Source of the DNA: Pseudoalteromonas rhizosphaerae
Lineage (GTDB): Bacteria; Pseudomonadota; Gammaproteobacteria; Enterobacterales; Alteromonadaceae
DNA: 64,000 bases
Assembly: GCF_902498845.1 (NCBI RefSeq)
Contig: NZ_CABVLM010000004.1
Location: 186,001-250,000 of the forward strand
Direction of reading: 5' to 3'
The notes under the pieces are model-generated. The model did no database searches and had not been told where the DNA came from. It was given only the letters and a program-made list of their open reading frames with translations. The position numbers and the translations under genes were made by a program. How positions within the stretch are numbered: position 1 is the stretch's first letter; the number at the start of each line of letters is the position of its first letter. This document shows positions 54,030 through 64,000 of the stretch, piece by piece.

Positions 54030-54440
54030 CTATTTATCTCCTATTAAGATAACAACTCTGATTGTTATGTTCTGAATCTGTTTAAGCACATTCTTTTCAT
54101 TTTAACGTGAAAGAGGGGGTTAAAGTCAATTTTTATAAACATTATGCACAAATGTATAATAAATATTCTCACGGGATTAAATATTATACCATTGGCTAAT
54201 TCGCAAATAGCTATAACTAAACAAGAATTGTAAAAAGACCTCTGGCTATATATACTATCGAAGGTTTTATACCGTATTGTCTGTAGGTAAACGTTATTTT
54301 TACAGCTAATCTTTGCAAAAATGTGAATTTTAGTCGTAACAAAACGCTTTACTTAGATAGTTCCATCAGAAAAATCGTTTTTTGGTGGGTTAAGAAAAAC
54401 AAGTAGATGAGCTCCTAGTGGGCAAGATGGGCAAGTAACT
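54030..54440. other. Divergent gltA-sdhC regulatory region
   Basis: This 411-bp AT-rich gap carries the promoters of gltA and of the sdhCDAB-sucABCD block. No coding frame or RNA gene is supported. Near sdhC lies the direct repeat GGGCAAG (54420-54426 and 54429-54435). I could not pick out ArcA, CRP or sigma70 elements convincingly. Confidence 0.5.
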
Positions 54441-54818
54441 GTGAAAAAGCAAAGACCTGTAAATCTAGATCTAACAACTATATCAATGCCGGCAACGGCT
54501 AAAGCATCAATTTTTCACCGCGTCACCGGTGTTGCGTTATTTTTTGCTTTAACGTTTGTCATTTGGGCTTGGTCTGAGTCTCTTTCTTCTGCTGAAGGTT
54601 TTGAATTCGTCAAGGGTCTGTTTAGCGGATTCATTGCCAAATTTATAGCTTGGGGCACCATTTCTGTATTGGCATATCACCTTATCGGCGGTATTCGTCA
54701 TATCATTATGGATATGGGACATTGGGAAGAACTTGAATCAGGTAACCTCAGCGCTAAAATTGCTATGGCACTTGGCGTTGTGGCTTCTGTTCTAGCAGGG
54801 GTGTGGATATGGTTTTAA
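54441..54818 (+). CDS. sdhC: Succinate dehydrogenase cytochrome b556 subunit
   Basis: A 125-residue subunit of complex II that anchors it and binds haem b. RPVNLDLTTISMPATAKASIFHRVTGVALF is the classic N-terminus, and the haem-ligand histidine is in LAYHLIGGIRHIIMD; three transmembrane helices are present. It starts at GTG 54441. sdhD begins within its last codons, so the subunits are translated together. Confidence 0.95.
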   Translation: MKKQRPVNLDLTTISMPATAKASIFHRVTGVALFFALTFVIWAWSESLSSAEGFEFVKGLFSGFIAKFIAWGTISVLAYHLIGGIRHIIMDMGHWEELESGNLSAKIAMALGVVASVLAGVWIWF

Positions 54819-55156
54819 ATCAAGCAACTCTAAAGCGTGATGGCGTACAAGATTATGTTTCATTACGTACCACGGCACTAGTAATTACCGCGTACGCGAT
54901 TTTTATTATCGGCTATTTCTTATGTACACCAGAAGTCACTTTTGAAGCATGGCAAGGCCTGTTTTCAAACCTCGCAATGAAAGGGTTTACGTTAATTACC
55001 CTGGTTTGCATTATGGTTCATACCCGTATTGGCCTTTGGCAAGTACTGACTGATTACGTAAAAAATGCAACATTACGTGCTGTTTTAGGGTTTGTATTAA
55101 ACCTTATGGCCGTTGCATACGTAGCTATTGGTCTAATCGTTTTATGGGGTGTTTAA
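54809..55156 (+). CDS. sdhD: Succinate dehydrogenase membrane anchor subunit
   Basis: A 115-residue subunit with three helices and the SdhD motifs ITLVCIMVHTRIGLWQVLTDYV (haem histidine and quinone-site Tyr). ATG at 54809 has AGGGG seven bases before it; the GTG two codons earlier has no such spacing. It overlaps the end of sdhC by ten bases. Confidence 0.94.
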   Translation: MVLNQATLKRDGVQDYVSLRTTALVITAYAIFIIGYFLCTPEVTFEAWQGLFSNLAMKGFTLITLVCIMVHTRIGLWQVLTDYVKNATLRAVLGFVLNLMAVAYVAIGLIVLWGV

Positions 55157-56929
55157 GTGAAATATTCTGTTCGTGAATTTGATGCCGTTGTGATTGGCGC
55201 AGGTGGTGCGGGTATGCGCGCAGCACTTGCTATCACTGAATCAGGTAAAACCTGTGCGCTTATCTCTAAAGTATTCCCAACCCGTTCTCACACTGTGTCT
55301 GCACAAGGTGGTATTACGGTTGCTTTGGGTAACTCACATGAAGATAACTGGGAATGGCACATGTACGATACTGTTAAAGGTTCCGATTTCATCGGTGACC
55401 AAGACGCTATCGAATATATGTGTAAAACAGGCCCAGAAGCAATTACTGAATTAGAAAACATGGGTCTACCATTTTCTCGTTTTGAAAATGGCCGTGTTTA
55501 CCAACGTCCTTTCGGTGGTCAATCGAAGAATTTTGGTGGTGAGCAAGCTGCACGTACTGCGGCTGCGGCTGACCGTACTGGTCATGCGTTATTACACCTT
55601 CTTTACCAGCAAAACGTTAAAAACAAAACCAATGTATTCTCTGAATGGTATGCATTAGATTTAGTTAAAAACGATGATGGTAATGTTGTTGGTTGTACTG
55701 CAATCGATATCGAAACTGGCGAAGTTGTTTACTTTAAATCTAAAGCTGTTGTATTAGCAACGGGTGGCGCAGGTCGTATCTTCGCATCAACGACTAATGC
55801 ACACATCAATACTGGTGACGGTGTTGGTATGGCAACTCGTGCCGGCATTTCTATGCAAGACATGGAAATGTGGCAATTTCACCCAACCGGTATTGCTGGT
55901 GCGGGTACGCTAGTAACAGAAGGTTGTCGTGGTGAAGGTGGTTATCTTTTAAATAAGGATGGCGAGCGTTTCATGGAACGTTATGCACCGAATGCAAAAG
56001 ATTTAGCGTCACGCGATGTTGTTGCTCGTTCAATGATGACAGAAATCCGTGAAGGTCGTGGTTGTGATGGTCCTTGGGGTCCACACATTAAGCTTAAGCT
56101 TGATCACTTAGGTGAAGAAACGCTTAACCTACGTCTTCCAGGTGTATGTGATCTTGCTAAAACATTTGCTCACGTTGACCCTGCTAAAGAGCCAATTCCA
56201 GTAATTCCTACTTGTCATTATATGATGGGTGGTGTGCCAACCAATGTAAATGGTCAAGCACTACAAATCGATGCCCAAGGCAATGAGAAAGTAGTTGAAG
56301 GCTTATTTGCAGTTGGTGAGATTGCCTGTGTATCTGTACACGGTGCAAACCGCTTAGGTGGTAACTCATTGCTTGATTTAGTGGTATTTGGTCGTGCGGC
56401 TGGTAACTTCTTGGGTACATACCTAAATGATGTTGAAGTATCTAAAGATGCCTCTGAGTCAGATTTAGAAGCGTCACTTGCTCGCTTTAATCGTTGGGAA
56501 AACTCAACAATTGGTCAAGGCGAAGATCCAGTCCAAATCAAGAAAGATCTACAGCAATGTATGCAACTTAACTTCTCGGTATTCCGTGAAGGTGAGTCAA
56601 TGGCAGCAGGTCTTAAAGAACTTAAAGAAATTCGTGAACGTCTGCAGCATGCGCGTCTTGATGATAAATCATCAGACTTCAACACTGCACGTATCGAATG
56701 TCTAGAGCTAGATAACATGATGGAAACAGCGTACTCAACTGCAGTCGCTGCAAACTTCCGTACAGAAAGCCGTGGTGCACACTCTCGCTTTGACTTCCCA
56801 GATCGTGATGACGAAAACTGGCTATGTCACTCTGTTTTCAATCCGATAACGGATGAAATGAGCAAACGTGATGTTAACTATGCGCCTAAACTGCGCGAAG
56901 CATTTCCACCTAAAGCACGTACCTACTAG
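55157..56929 (+). CDS. sdhA: Succinate dehydrogenase flavoprotein subunit
   Basis: A 590-residue catalytic subunit oxidising succinate to fumarate. The FAD-binding [11 protein letters not shown] (about residue 14) and the covalent flavin site [10 protein letters not shown] are present, along with [23 protein letters not shown] and [18 protein letters not shown]. Start is GTG at 55157, immediately after the sdhD stop. The sdhB ATG follows ten bases after its stop. Confidence 0.97.
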   Translation: MKYSVREFDAVVIGAGGAGMRAALAITESGKTCALISKVFPTRSHTVSAQGGITVALGNSHEDNWEWHMYDTVKGSDFIGDQDAIEYMCKTGPEAITELENMGLPFSRFENGRVYQRPFGGQSKNFGGEQAARTAAAADRTGHALLHLLYQQNVKNKTNVFSEWYALDLVKNDDGNVVGCTAIDIETGEVVYFKSKAVVLATGGAGRIFASTTNAHINTGDGVGMATRAGISMQDMEMWQFHPTGIAGAGTLVTEGCRGEGGYLLNKDGERFMERYAPNAKDLASRDVVARSMMTEIREGRGCDGPWGPHIKLKLDHLGEETLNLRLPGVCDLAKTFAHVDPAKEPIPVIPTCHYMMGGVPTNVNGQALQIDAQGNEKVVEGLFAVGEIACVSVHGANRLGGNSLLDLVVFGRAAGNFLGTYLNDVEVSKDASESDLEASLARFNRWENSTIGQGEDPVQIKKDLQQCMQLNFSVFREGESMAAGLKELKEIRERLQHARLDDKSSDFNTARIECLELDNMMETAYSTAVAANFRTESRGAHSRFDFPDRDDENWLCHSVFNPITDEMSKRDVNYAPKLREAFPPKARTY

Positions 56930-56939
56930 GAGCGAGACG

Positions 56940-57656
56940 ATGGCACAAGTACAGTTTTCTGTTTATCGTTATAATCCAGATGTTGATAACGCCCCACGTA
57001 TGCAAGAATATACTTTGCAAACGGAAGAAGGCCACGACATGATGGTTTTGGATGCACTTTTATTATTAAAAGAGCAAGATCCAACATTATCATTCCGTCG
57101 CTCATGCCGTGAAGGTGTATGTGGTTCTGACGGTGTTAACATGAATGGTAAAAATGGTTTAGCATGTATTACTCCTTTATCTACGCTACAAAAAAATGGC
57201 AAAGGTAAAATTGTAATACGTCCATTACCAGGTTTACCTGTGGTACGTGACCTTGTTATTGACATGAGTCAGTTCTACACTCAATACGAAAAAGTTAAAC
57301 CATACTTAATTAATGACACGCCAGCGGCGGGTGAACGTCTTCAATCAATCGAAGAACGTGATAAGTTAGATGGCTTGTATGAGTGTATTCTATGTGCATG
57401 TTGTTCAACATCGTGTCCTTCGTTTTGGTGGAATCCAGACAAGTTCATAGGTCCAGCTGGTCTTCTTCATGCTTACCGTTTCTTGGCTGATAGCCGCGAT
57501 ACGGCAACTGAAGAGCGTTTAGCTGATTTAGACGATGCATTCAGCGTGTTCCGTTGTCACAGTATCATGAACTGTGTTAGCGTTTGTCCTAAGGGTCTTA
57601 ATCCAACTAAGGCAATCGGACAAATCAAATCAATGTTAATAAGCCGTTCGGTTTAA
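56940..57656 (+). CDS. sdhB: Succinate dehydrogenase iron-sulfur subunit
   Basis: A 238-residue electron-transfer subunit. The 2Fe-2S cluster binds CREGVCGSDGVNMNGKNGLAC, and the 4Fe-4S and 3Fe-4S clusters bind the CILCACCSTSCP and CHSIMNCVSVCPKGLNP regions. ATG at 56940 has AGGAG seven bases upstream; a longer frame beginning inside sdhA is not used. Confidence 0.97.
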   Translation: MAQVQFSVYRYNPDVDNAPRMQEYTLQTEEGHDMMVLDALLLLKEQDPTLSFRRSCREGVCGSDGVNMNGKNGLACITPLSTLQKNGKGKIVIRPLPGLPVVRDLVIDMSQFYTQYEKVKPYLINDTPAAGERLQSIEERDKLDGLYECILCACCSTSCPSFWWNPDKFIGPAGLLHAYRFLADSRDTATEERLADLDDAFSVFRCHSIMNCVSVCPKGLNPTKAIGQIKSMLISRSV

Positions 57657-57672
57657 TAATCTTGATAAATGT

Positions 57673-57700
57673 AAGATGGCTAATGTGAATTGGCCATCTT
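57673..57700 (+). repeat. Hairpin between sdhB and sucA
   Basis: AAGATGGC and GCCATCTT arms (loop TAATGTGAATTG). No T-run follows, so it may protect or process the mRNA and not stop transcription. Confidence 0.45.
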
Positions 57701-57742
57701 GTTATTACAATTAATTTCTGCGCTAAAGAAAAGGGCTTATAA

Positions 57743-60562
57743 ATGCACGAAGGTGTGATGAAGGCATGGCTAGAATCTTCACATTTAAACGGCGGCAACG
57801 TTGCTTATATAGAAGAGCTTTATGAAGCGTATTTAGACAATGCGACTTCTGTGCCAGAAGAATGGCGAGAAGTGTTCGAACAATTACCAAAAGTTGATGG
57901 TGTGGATGTTGAAGTTAAGCATTCAGAAGTTCGTGCACAGTTTGCGGCGCTTGCGAAAAACAAGCATAGAGAAGTAGTGGTAGCAGAAGGTGGAAGCAGT
58001 GACCCTAAACAAGTCAAAGTTCTCCAGCTTATAAATGCTTTCCGTTTCCGTGGTCACCAAAATGCCAACTTAGATCCATTGGGCATTTGGCAACGTGAAC
58101 GTGTTCGAGACTTAGAGCTTGAATATCATGAATTATCTAAAGCTGATTTTGACCGTGAATTTAACGTGGGATCGTTTGCCGTAGGCCGCGATACCATGCC
58201 TTTAGGTGAGTTATATCAAGCTCTAATGACCACATACTGTGGTTCTGTTGGCGCTGAGTATATGCACATCACATCAACTGAAGAAAAGCGTTGGTTACAG
58301 CAACGTTTAGAGTCAGTGCAATCACGTCCAACATTCAGTAAAGATGAAAAGTTGCGTATCCTTAAAGGATTAACCGCAGCGGATGGTCTTGAAAAATATT
58401 TAGGGGCTAAGTTCCCCGGTGCTAAACGTTTCTCACTTGAAGGTGGTGATGCATTAGTACCAATGCTTAAAGAGCTTATTCACCGTGCTGGCGAAAGTGG
58501 CCAACAAGAAGCGGTTATTGGTATGGCTCACCGTGGTCGCTTAAATGTTCTTGTCAATGTACTTGGTAAAAACCCATCAGAACTATTTGATGAGTTTGCT
58601 GGCAAGCATAAAGAAACATTAAGCTCAGGTGACGTTAAATACCACATGGGTTACTCTTCAGATTTTGCTACTAAAGGTGGCAAAGTTCATATGGCTCTTG
58701 CCTTTAACCCATCGCATCTTGAAATCGTAAACCCAGTAGTTATGGGCTCGGTTCGTGCACGTTTAGACCGTTTGGGTGACAGTTCAGGTATTAAAGCACT
58801 ACCTATCACCATTCATGGTGATTCTGCAGTTGCAGGCCAAGGTGTTGTTCAAGAAACCTTTAACTTATCGCAAACAAATGCGTTTAGTTGTGGTGGTAGT
58901 ATTCGCATTGTAGTGAACAACCAAGTTGGTTTTACTACAAGCAAACAATACGATGTACGTTCAACAGATTACTGTACAGACATCGCAAAAATGGTGCAAT
59001 CGCCTATTTTCCACGTTAATTCAGATGACCCTGAAGCGGTTGCATTTGTTACGCAAATCGCACTTGATTTCAGAAATCAATTTAAACGTGATGTGGTTAT
59101 TGATTTAGTTTGTTATCGTCGTCACGGCCATAATGAAGCGGATGAGCCGAATGCGACTCAACCGATCATGTACCAAAAAATCAAAAAACACCCAGTGCCA
59201 CGTTTGATCTACGCAGATCAGTTAATGGCTGAAGGCTCGTTTACTGAAGATGAAATTAAAGCACTGGCTGATGACTACCGTAATGGTTTAGACGAAGGCA
59301 ATTGTGTTGTTGAGGAAATTCAACCAGAAACATCACACTCATCTGATTGGGCTAAGTATGTAGGCCATGAATGGAGTGTTGATTACGATGCCAGCGTTCC
59401 AGTTGAAAAATTAAAAGAACTGGGTAACAAAATAGCAAGTTACCCTGAGCAATATAAAGCCCAGTCTCGCGTTAAAAAGATTTACGATGATCGCAAATTA
59501 ATGGCTAACGGTGAGAAACCACTTGATTGGGGTATGGCAGAAACACTTGCTTATGCAACAATCGCAACTGAAGGCACTGATATTCGTTTAACAGGCCAAG
59601 ATTCAGGTCGTGGTACTTTCTTCCACCGCCATGCAGTTGTACATAGTCAAACTGATGGGGCCACTTACACACCTTTACAGCACTTAAGTGAAGATCAAGG
59701 TACTTTCCAAGTATTTGACTCAGTGCTTTCAGAAGAAGCGGTTGTGGCGTTTGAATATGGTTATGCGACAGCAGAGCCAACATCACTAGTACTGTGGGAA
59801 GCACAGTTTGGTGATTTTGCTAACGGCGCACAAGTTGTATTTGACCAATTCTTAAGTTCAGGTGAGCAAAAATGGGGCCGCTTATGTGGACTGACCATTT
59901 TATTGCCACATGGTTATGAAGGGCAAGGTCCTGAACACAGTTCAGCACGTTTAGAGCGTTTCTTACAGCTATGTGCTGATCACAACATGCAAGTATGTGT
60001 GCCTTCAACACCGGCACAAGTATATGCAATGTTACGTCGTCAATCAGTAAGACCACTGCGTCGCCCACTGATTGTTATGACACCTAAATCATTGTTACGT
60101 CATCCACTTGCAACGTCGTCGCTTGAAGAGCTTGCAGAAGGTGTATTCCATAATATGATCGATGAAATCGATGATATTGATGCTAAGAAAGTAGAACGCG
60201 TAGTATTTTGTAGTGGTAAAGTTTACTACGAGCTATTACAAGAGCGTCGTAAGCTTGAGCAAGAGAATGTTGCTATTGTGCGTGTTGAACAGTTATACCC
60301 ATTCCCACATGATGAAATGGAAGCCATTATGGCGCGTTATCAACATGTGAAAGACTTTGTTTGGTGTCAAGAAGAGCCGCAAAACCAAGGTGCTTGGTAT
60401 TGTTCACAACACCACTTTGTAGATGCAATCCCACAAGGTGCGAAGCTTAAATATGCAGGTCGTAAAGCCTCTGCTTCTCCAGCGTGTGGTTATATGTCAG
60501 TGCATACTAAAGAACAACAAGCGCTTGTCGCAGACGCGCTTACTATTGAAAATAAAGGATAA
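57743..60562 (+). CDS. sucA: 2-oxoglutarate dehydrogenase E1 component
   Basis: A 939-residue thiamine-diphosphate decarboxylase, first subunit of the 2-oxoglutarate dehydrogenase complex. It contains GMAHRGRLNVLVNVLGKNPSELFDEF, HGDSAVAGQGVVQETFNLSQTNAF and VCYRRHGHNEADEPNATQP, and the E1o-specific N-terminus that binds E2. AAGGGC precedes the ATG. It is the first of the sucAB pair that feeds succinyl-CoA to sucCD. Confidence 0.97.
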   Translation: MHEGVMKAWLESSHLNGGNVAYIEELYEAYLDNATSVPEEWREVFEQLPKVDGVDVEVKHSEVRAQFAALAKNKHREVVVAEGGSSDPKQVKVLQLINAFRFRGHQNANLDPLGIWQRERVRDLELEYHELSKADFDREFNVGSFAVGRDTMPLGELYQALMTTYCGSVGAEYMHITSTEEKRWLQQRLESVQSRPTFSKDEKLRILKGLTAADGLEKYLGAKFPGAKRFSLEGGDALVPMLKELIHRAGESGQQEAVIGMAHRGRLNVLVNVLGKNPSELFDEFAGKHKETLSSGDVKYHMGYSSDFATKGGKVHMALAFNPSHLEIVNPVVMGSVRARLDRLGDSSGIKALPITIHGDSAVAGQGVVQETFNLSQTNAFSCGGSIRIVVNNQVGFTTSKQYDVRSTDYCTDIAKMVQSPIFHVNSDDPEAVAFVTQIALDFRNQFKRDVVIDLVCYRRHGHNEADEPNATQPIMYQKIKKHPVPRLIYADQLMAEGSFTEDEIKALADDYRNGLDEGNCVVEEIQPETSHSSDWAKYVGHEWSVDYDASVPVEKLKELGNKIASYPEQYKAQSRVKKIYDDRKLMANGEKPLDWGMAETLAYATIATEGTDIRLTGQDSGRGTFFHRHAVVHSQTDGATYTPLQHLSEDQGTFQVFDSVLSEEAVVAFEYGYATAEPTSLVLWEAQFGDFANGAQVVFDQFLSSGEQKWGRLCGLTILLPHGYEGQGPEHSSARLERFLQLCADHNMQVCVPSTPAQVYAMLRRQSVRPLRRPLIVMTPKSLLRHPLATSSLEELAEGVFHNMIDEIDDIDAKKVERVVFCSGKVYYELLQERRKLEQENVAIVRVEQLYPFPHDEMEAIMARYQHVKDFVWCQEEPQNQGAWYCSQHHFVDAIPQGAKLKYAGRKASASPACGYMSVHTKEQQALVADALTIENKG

Positions 60563-60565
60563 GCA

Positions 60566-62080
60566 ATGAGCACAGAAATTAAAGTTCCTGTTCTTCCTGA
60601 GTCGGTTGCTGATGCTTCCGTTGCTACATGGCATGTAAGTGTTGGCGACAAAGTAAGCCGTGATCAGAACTTAGTAGATATCGAAACAGACAAAGTTGTT
60701 TTAGAAGTTGTTGCACCACATGATGGTGTGATCACTGAAATTTCACAAGAAGAAGGTGCAACCGTACTTGGCGACCAAGTGATCGGTATCATTGGTGAGG
60801 CTGATGCAGCTGTGCCAACTGAAGACGCAAAGAGCGAAGCTGCACCAGCTTCAGACAAACAAGAAAACGCGCCAGCGGCGCAATCAGCACCAGCATCAGA
60901 AGGTAAAGAAGTGGACATTAAAGTACCTGTACTTCCAGAATCAGTCGCAGACGCGACAGTAGCTACTTGGCATGTGCAACCAGGTGACGCAGTAACACGC
61001 GATCAAAACCTAGTTGATATCGAAACTGATAAAGTTGTTCTTGAAGTTGTTGCTCAAGAAGATGGCGTAATGGGTGAAATTATTCACGCAGAAGGCGATA
61101 CAGTACTGGGTGACCAAGTTATCGGTAAAGTTAAAGCCGGTGGCGCACCAGCTGCAGCCCCTGCAGCAAAAGAACAAGCTCCAGCTACTGATTCTAGCGA
61201 TAGCTCAGACGTGTTAACACCGTCAGTGCGTCGTTTAATCGCAGAAAAAGGCCTAGATGCTTCTAAAATTAAAGGCTCTGGTAAAAATGGTCGTGTGACA
61301 AAAGAAGATGTTGATCAATTCTTGAAGTCACCAGCTCCTGCGGCGAAAGCTGAAGCAGCGCCAGCGGCACCAATGGGTGACCGTACACAAAAACGCGTGC
61401 CTATGGCACGTTTACGTAAAACCATTGCTAATCGTCTTCTTGAAGCGAAAAACTCTACTGCAATGTTAACGACATTTAACGAAGTTAACATGAAACCAAT
61501 CATGGATCTTCGTAAGCAGTATCAAGAAGTGTTCGAGAAACGTCACGGTATCCGTTTAGGTTTCATGTCTTTTTACGTAAAAGCAGTGACTGAAGCACTA
61601 AAACGTTTCCCTGACGTAAATGCATCAATTGATGGCGATGATATCGTATACCACAACTATTTTGATATCAGCATTGCGGTTTCTACGCCACGTGGCCTAG
61701 TGACTCCAGTACTAAAAGATTGCGATAAGCTATCTGTTGCTGAAATCGAAAAAGGTATTCGTGAATTAGCACTTAAAGGTCGTGATGGTAAGTTAACACT
61801 TGACGACATGACGGGTGGTAACTTCACTATCACTAACGGTGGTGTGTTCGGTTCGTTACTATCAACACCTATTATCAACTTACCGCAGTCTTCAATTTTG
61901 GGTATGCATAAAATCCAAGATCGTCCAATGGCTGTGAATGGTAAAGTTGAAATTCTTCCTATGATGTATTTGGCATTATCTTATGATCATCGCCAAATAG
62001 ATGGTAAAGAATCTGTTGGCTTCTTAGTAACAATTAAAGAGTTACTTGAAGATCCAACTCGTTTATTACTGGATGTTTAA
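60566..62080 (+). CDS. sucB: Dihydrolipoamide succinyltransferase E2 with two lipoyl domains
   Basis: A 504-residue core of the complex, about 100 residues longer than E. coli SucB. The extra length is a second lipoyl domain: lipoyl lysines are K43 and K156, each in [13 protein letters not shown]. An Ala/Pro/Glu linker joins the two domains and another leads to the E1/E3-binding domain (about 216-253, [19 protein letters not shown]) and the catalytic domain with H475 and D479 in SYDHRQIDG. The sequences of the two lipoyl domains are nearly identical in protein but differ at many synonymous bases. The ATG is three bases after the sucA stop. Confidence 0.96.
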   Translation: MSTEIKVPVLPESVADASVATWHVSVGDKVSRDQNLVDIETDKVVLEVVAPHDGVITEISQEEGATVLGDQVIGIIGEADAAVPTEDAKSEAAPASDKQENAPAAQSAPASEGKEVDIKVPVLPESVADATVATWHVQPGDAVTRDQNLVDIETDKVVLEVVAQEDGVMGEIIHAEGDTVLGDQVIGKVKAGGAPAAAPAAKEQAPATDSSDSSDVLTPSVRRLIAEKGLDASKIKGSGKNGRVTKEDVDQFLKSPAPAAKAEAAPAAPMGDRTQKRVPMARLRKTIANRLLEAKNSTAMLTTFNEVNMKPIMDLRKQYQEVFEKRHGIRLGFMSFYVKAVTEALKRFPDVNASIDGDDIVYHNYFDISIAVSTPRGLVTPVLKDCDKLSVAEIEKGIRELALKGRDGKLTLDDMTGGNFTITNGGVFGSLLSTPIINLPQSSILGMHKIQDRPMAVNGKVEILPMMYLALSYDHRQIDGKESVGFLVTIKELLEDPTRLLLDV

Positions 62081-62097
62081 TTCAGTAGTATAAAATA

Positions 62098-62130
62098 TAA
62101 GCTGTGAGTCATATTCACAGCTTTTTTTTT
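62098..62130 (+). terminator. Strong terminator between sucB and sucC
   Basis: AAGCTGTGA and TCACAGCTT arms with a GTCATAT loop, followed by nine T. It lies 18 bases after the sucB stop and 127 bases before sucC. Confidence 0.88.
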
Positions 62131-62198
62131 GCGCCTTTGGTCGTACTGGGGTTTTCATGTTAAGCCTTGGGATCTATACTAGGTGCGCAATTTGGGAT

Positions 62199-62226
62199 AG
62201 CTGTCTATTTATGAAAAATAGTCAGC
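62199..62226 (+). repeat. Inverted repeat in the sucC leader
   Basis: AGCTGTCTATTT and AAATAGTCAGCT arms (12 bp, one mismatched pair) surround ATGA, ending 31 bases before the sucC ATG. It may be an operator or an mRNA structure in the leader of sucCD. Confidence 0.5.
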
Positions 62227-62257
62227 TCTTTTAGTATAAAAAATTGGATAAAGCATC

Positions 62258-63424
62258 ATGAATTTGCATGAGTATCAGGCAAAACAACTTTTTGCCGAAT
62301 ATGGTTTACCAGTTTCTCAAGGTTTCGCTTGCGATACACCTGAAGAAGCTGCAGCAGCTGCTGAGAAAATCGGCGGTGATATGTGGGTTGTTAAAACTCA
62401 GGTTCACGCAGGTGGACGTGGTAAAGCTGGCGGTGTAAAGCTAGTTAAAACTATCGACGAAGTTAAAGCGTTTGCAGCTAACTGGTTAGGTAAAAACCTA
62501 GTTACTTACCAAACAGACGAGAATGGTCAGCCAGTTGCTAAAATTTTAGTAGAAAGCTGTACTGATATCGCCAACGAATTGTACTTAGGTGCAGTTGTTG
62601 ACCGTGCATCTCGCAAAGTTGTTTTCATGGCGTCTACTGAAGGCGGTGTTGAAATTGAAACTGTTGCTGAAGAAACACCAGAGCTTATCCACAAAGCAGA
62701 GATCGACCCATTAGTAGGTCCTCAAGCTTACCAAGCACGTGAACTAGGTTTTAAATTGGGTCTTAATCCAGTACAAATGAAACAGTTCGTACAGATCTTC
62801 ATGGGTCTTGGTAAAATGTTTACTGATTTCGATTTCGCACTACTTGAAATCAACCCGCTTGTTATCACTGATGAAGGTAACCTTCACTGTCTTGACGGCA
62901 AAATCGGTATCGATGGTAATGCACTTTACCGTCAACCTAAAATGCGTGATTTCCACGATCCATCACAAGAAGATGCACGTGAAGCACATGCAGCAAGTTT
63001 TGAACTTAACTACGTTGCATTAGACGGTAACGTTGGTTGTATGGTTAACGGTGCAGGCCTAGCAATGGGTACTATGGACATCGTAAACCTACACGGTGGC
63101 AAGCCTGCAAACTTCCTAGATGTTGGCGGCGGCGCGACTAAAGAACGTGTATCTGAAGCATTCAAAATCATTCTTTCAGATGACAACGTTAAAGCTGTTT
63201 TAGTTAACATCTTTGGTGGTATCGTTCGTTGTGACATGATCGCTGAAGGCATCATTGGCGCAGTTAAAGAAGTTGGCGTAAACGTACCTGTAGTTGTACG
63301 TTTAGAAGGTACTAACGCTGAGCTAGGTCGTGAAGTTCTTAAGAATTCTGGTCTAGATATCATTGCTGCTGAATCACTAACAGACGCGGCTGAAAAAGTT
63401 GTTGCTGCTGCGGAGGGCAAATAA
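62258..63424 (+). CDS. sucC: Succinyl-CoA synthetase beta subunit
   Basis: A 388-residue ATP-grasp subunit that makes ATP (or GTP) from succinyl-CoA together with Suc[21 protein letters not shown] is the family start, [14 protein letters not shown] lies in the ATP-grasp region, and [17 protein letters not shown] binds the partner. GGATAAAG precedes the ATG. The sucD ATG overlaps its stop (TAATG). Confidence 0.97.
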   Translation: MNLHEYQAKQLFAEYGLPVSQGFACDTPEEAAAAAEKIGGDMWVVKTQVHAGGRGKAGGVKLVKTIDEVKAFAANWLGKNLVTYQTDENGQPVAKILVESCTDIANELYLGAVVDRASRKVVFMASTEGGVEIETVAEETPELIHKAEIDPLVGPQAYQARELGFKLGLNPVQMKQFVQIFMGLGKMFTDFDFALLEINPLVITDEGNLHCLDGKIGIDGNALYRQPKMRDFHDPSQEDAREAHAASFELNYVALDGNVGCMVNGAGLAMGTMDIVNLHGGKPANFLDVGGGATKERVSEAFKIILSDDNVKAVLVNIFGGIVRCDMIAEGIIGAVKEVGVNVPVVVRLEGTNAELGREVLKNSGLDIIAAESLTDAAEKVVAAAEGK

Positions 63425-64000
63425 TGTCTGTATTAATCAATAAAGATACAAAAGTTATCTGTCAAGGTTTCACCGGTGGCCAAGGTACTTTCCACTCAGA
63501 GCAAGCGCTTGAGTACGGTACACAAATGGTTGGTGGTGTAAGCCCAGGTAAAGGCGGTCAAACGCACCTTGGTCTTCCAGTATTTAACACTGTACGTGAT
63601 GCTGTAGAAGCAACAGGTGCAACTGCATCAGTTATCTATGTACCAGCACCTTTTTGTAAAGATGCTATCTTAGAAGCAATCGATGCGGGCATCGAGCTAA
63701 TCGTTTGTATCACTGAAGGTATCCCTACACTTGATATGGTTGACGTTAAAGTTAAACTAGATCAAACAGGTACTCGTATGATCGGTCCTAACTGTCCAGG
63801 TGTTATCACTCCTGGTGAGACTAAGATTGGTATCATGCCTGGTCACATCCACAAACCTGGTAAAGTAGGTATTGTTTCTCGCTCTGGTACTTTAACGTAC
63901 GAAGCTGTTAAACAAACTACAGATGCAGGTTTCGGTCAGTCTACCTGTGTTGGTATTGGTGGCGACCCAATTCCTGGTACTAACTTTATCGACGTTTTAG
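63424..64000 (+). CDS. sucD: Succinyl-CoA synthetase alpha subunit (cut by window end)
   Basis: The 192 visible residues run from the ATG at 63424 and stay open at the window edge. [32 protein letters not shown] is the CoA-binding start of SucD, and [20 protein letters not shown] is present further on. The catalytic phosphohistidine lies past the window end. The gene overlaps sucC by one base (TAATG). Confidence 0.97.
   Translation, partial: MSVLINKDTKVICQGFTGGQGTFHSEQALEYGTQMVGGVSPGKGGQTHLGLPVFNTVRDAVEATGATASVIYVPAPFCKDAILEAIDAGIELIVCITEGIPTLDMVDVKVKLDQTGTRMIGPNCPGVITPGETKIGIMPGHIHKPGKVGIVSRSGTLTYEAVKQTTDAGFGQSTCVGIGGDPIPGTNFIDVL

Noticed and set aside
54030..54440. ArcA or CRP sites in the gltA-sdhC gap
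   Set aside because: TGTGAATTTTAGTCGTAAC has only one CRP half-site and no repeated ArcA-like element is clear.
63010..63420. 136-residue antisense frame in sucC
   Set aside because: Arises from codon bias of a highly expressed gene read backwards.
1..64000. CRISPR array, insertion sequences, prophage or integron
   Set aside because: No spaced direct repeats, transposase, integrase or phage genes, and no terminal inverted repeats were seen.

Overview
The window is core chromosome of a low-GC marine gammaproteobacterium. It is most likely Alteromonadales and Pseudoalteromonas-like; this is inferred from gene content and order, not from a database search. The supporting neighbourhoods are msrC-(small ORF)-proQ-prc, pyrD-zapC-rlmKL-uup-DUF3466, msbA-lpxK-ycaR-kdsB, gltA/sdhCDAB-sucABCD, a 1613-residue NAD-glutamate dehydrogenase, and tusDCBE beside yccA. 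I see no insertion sequence, prophage, CRISPR array or other obvious island. Nearly all of the sequence is coding, and both ends cut through genes (topA on the left, sucD on the right).

Left part (1-13.7 kb): the 3' end of topA with a lysine/alanine-rich tail; a small exported protein; yqhA; a natAB-type ABC exporter; a PAS-sigma54 activator next to ccoG, with a good -24/-12 promoter in front of ccoG; a STAS-like small protein; an M14 peptidase; a PilZ-like protein; a PAS-GGDEF diguanylate cyclase; rluE; the full sulfur relay tusDCBE; and yccA.

Middle (13.8-36 kb): two identical tRNA-Ser(UGA) genes behind a clear sigma70 promoter; a small membrane protein; msrC, an unusually acidic 92-residue protein, proQ and prc; nhaC; pepN and a DUF2835 gene; a DUF1302-DUF1329 pair followed by a YCF48-like protein and an RND/MMPL transporter, which together look like an envelope system for hydrophobic cargo; then the large gdh and pyrD.

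Right part (36-64 kb): zapC, rlmKL, a glutaredoxin-like gene, uup and a DUF3466 protein; DUF2062 divergent from comEC; the lipid A/KDO cluster msbA-lpxK-ycaR-kdsB running on into a pseudouridine synthase and tcdA; csdA-csdE convergent with tcdA; gltA divergent from sdhCDAB-sucABCD. SucB carries two lipoyl domains, and a strong terminator separates sucB from sucC.

The most interesting leads are the PAS-sigma54/ccoG regulatory pair, the DUF1302/DUF1329/YCF48/RND cluster with a FadR-like operator upstream, the acidic protein coupled to msrC and proQ, and several structured leaders (nhaC, sucC, the regulator at 3980). No clearly new multi-gene system is evident; most of the window is conserved housekeeping DNA.
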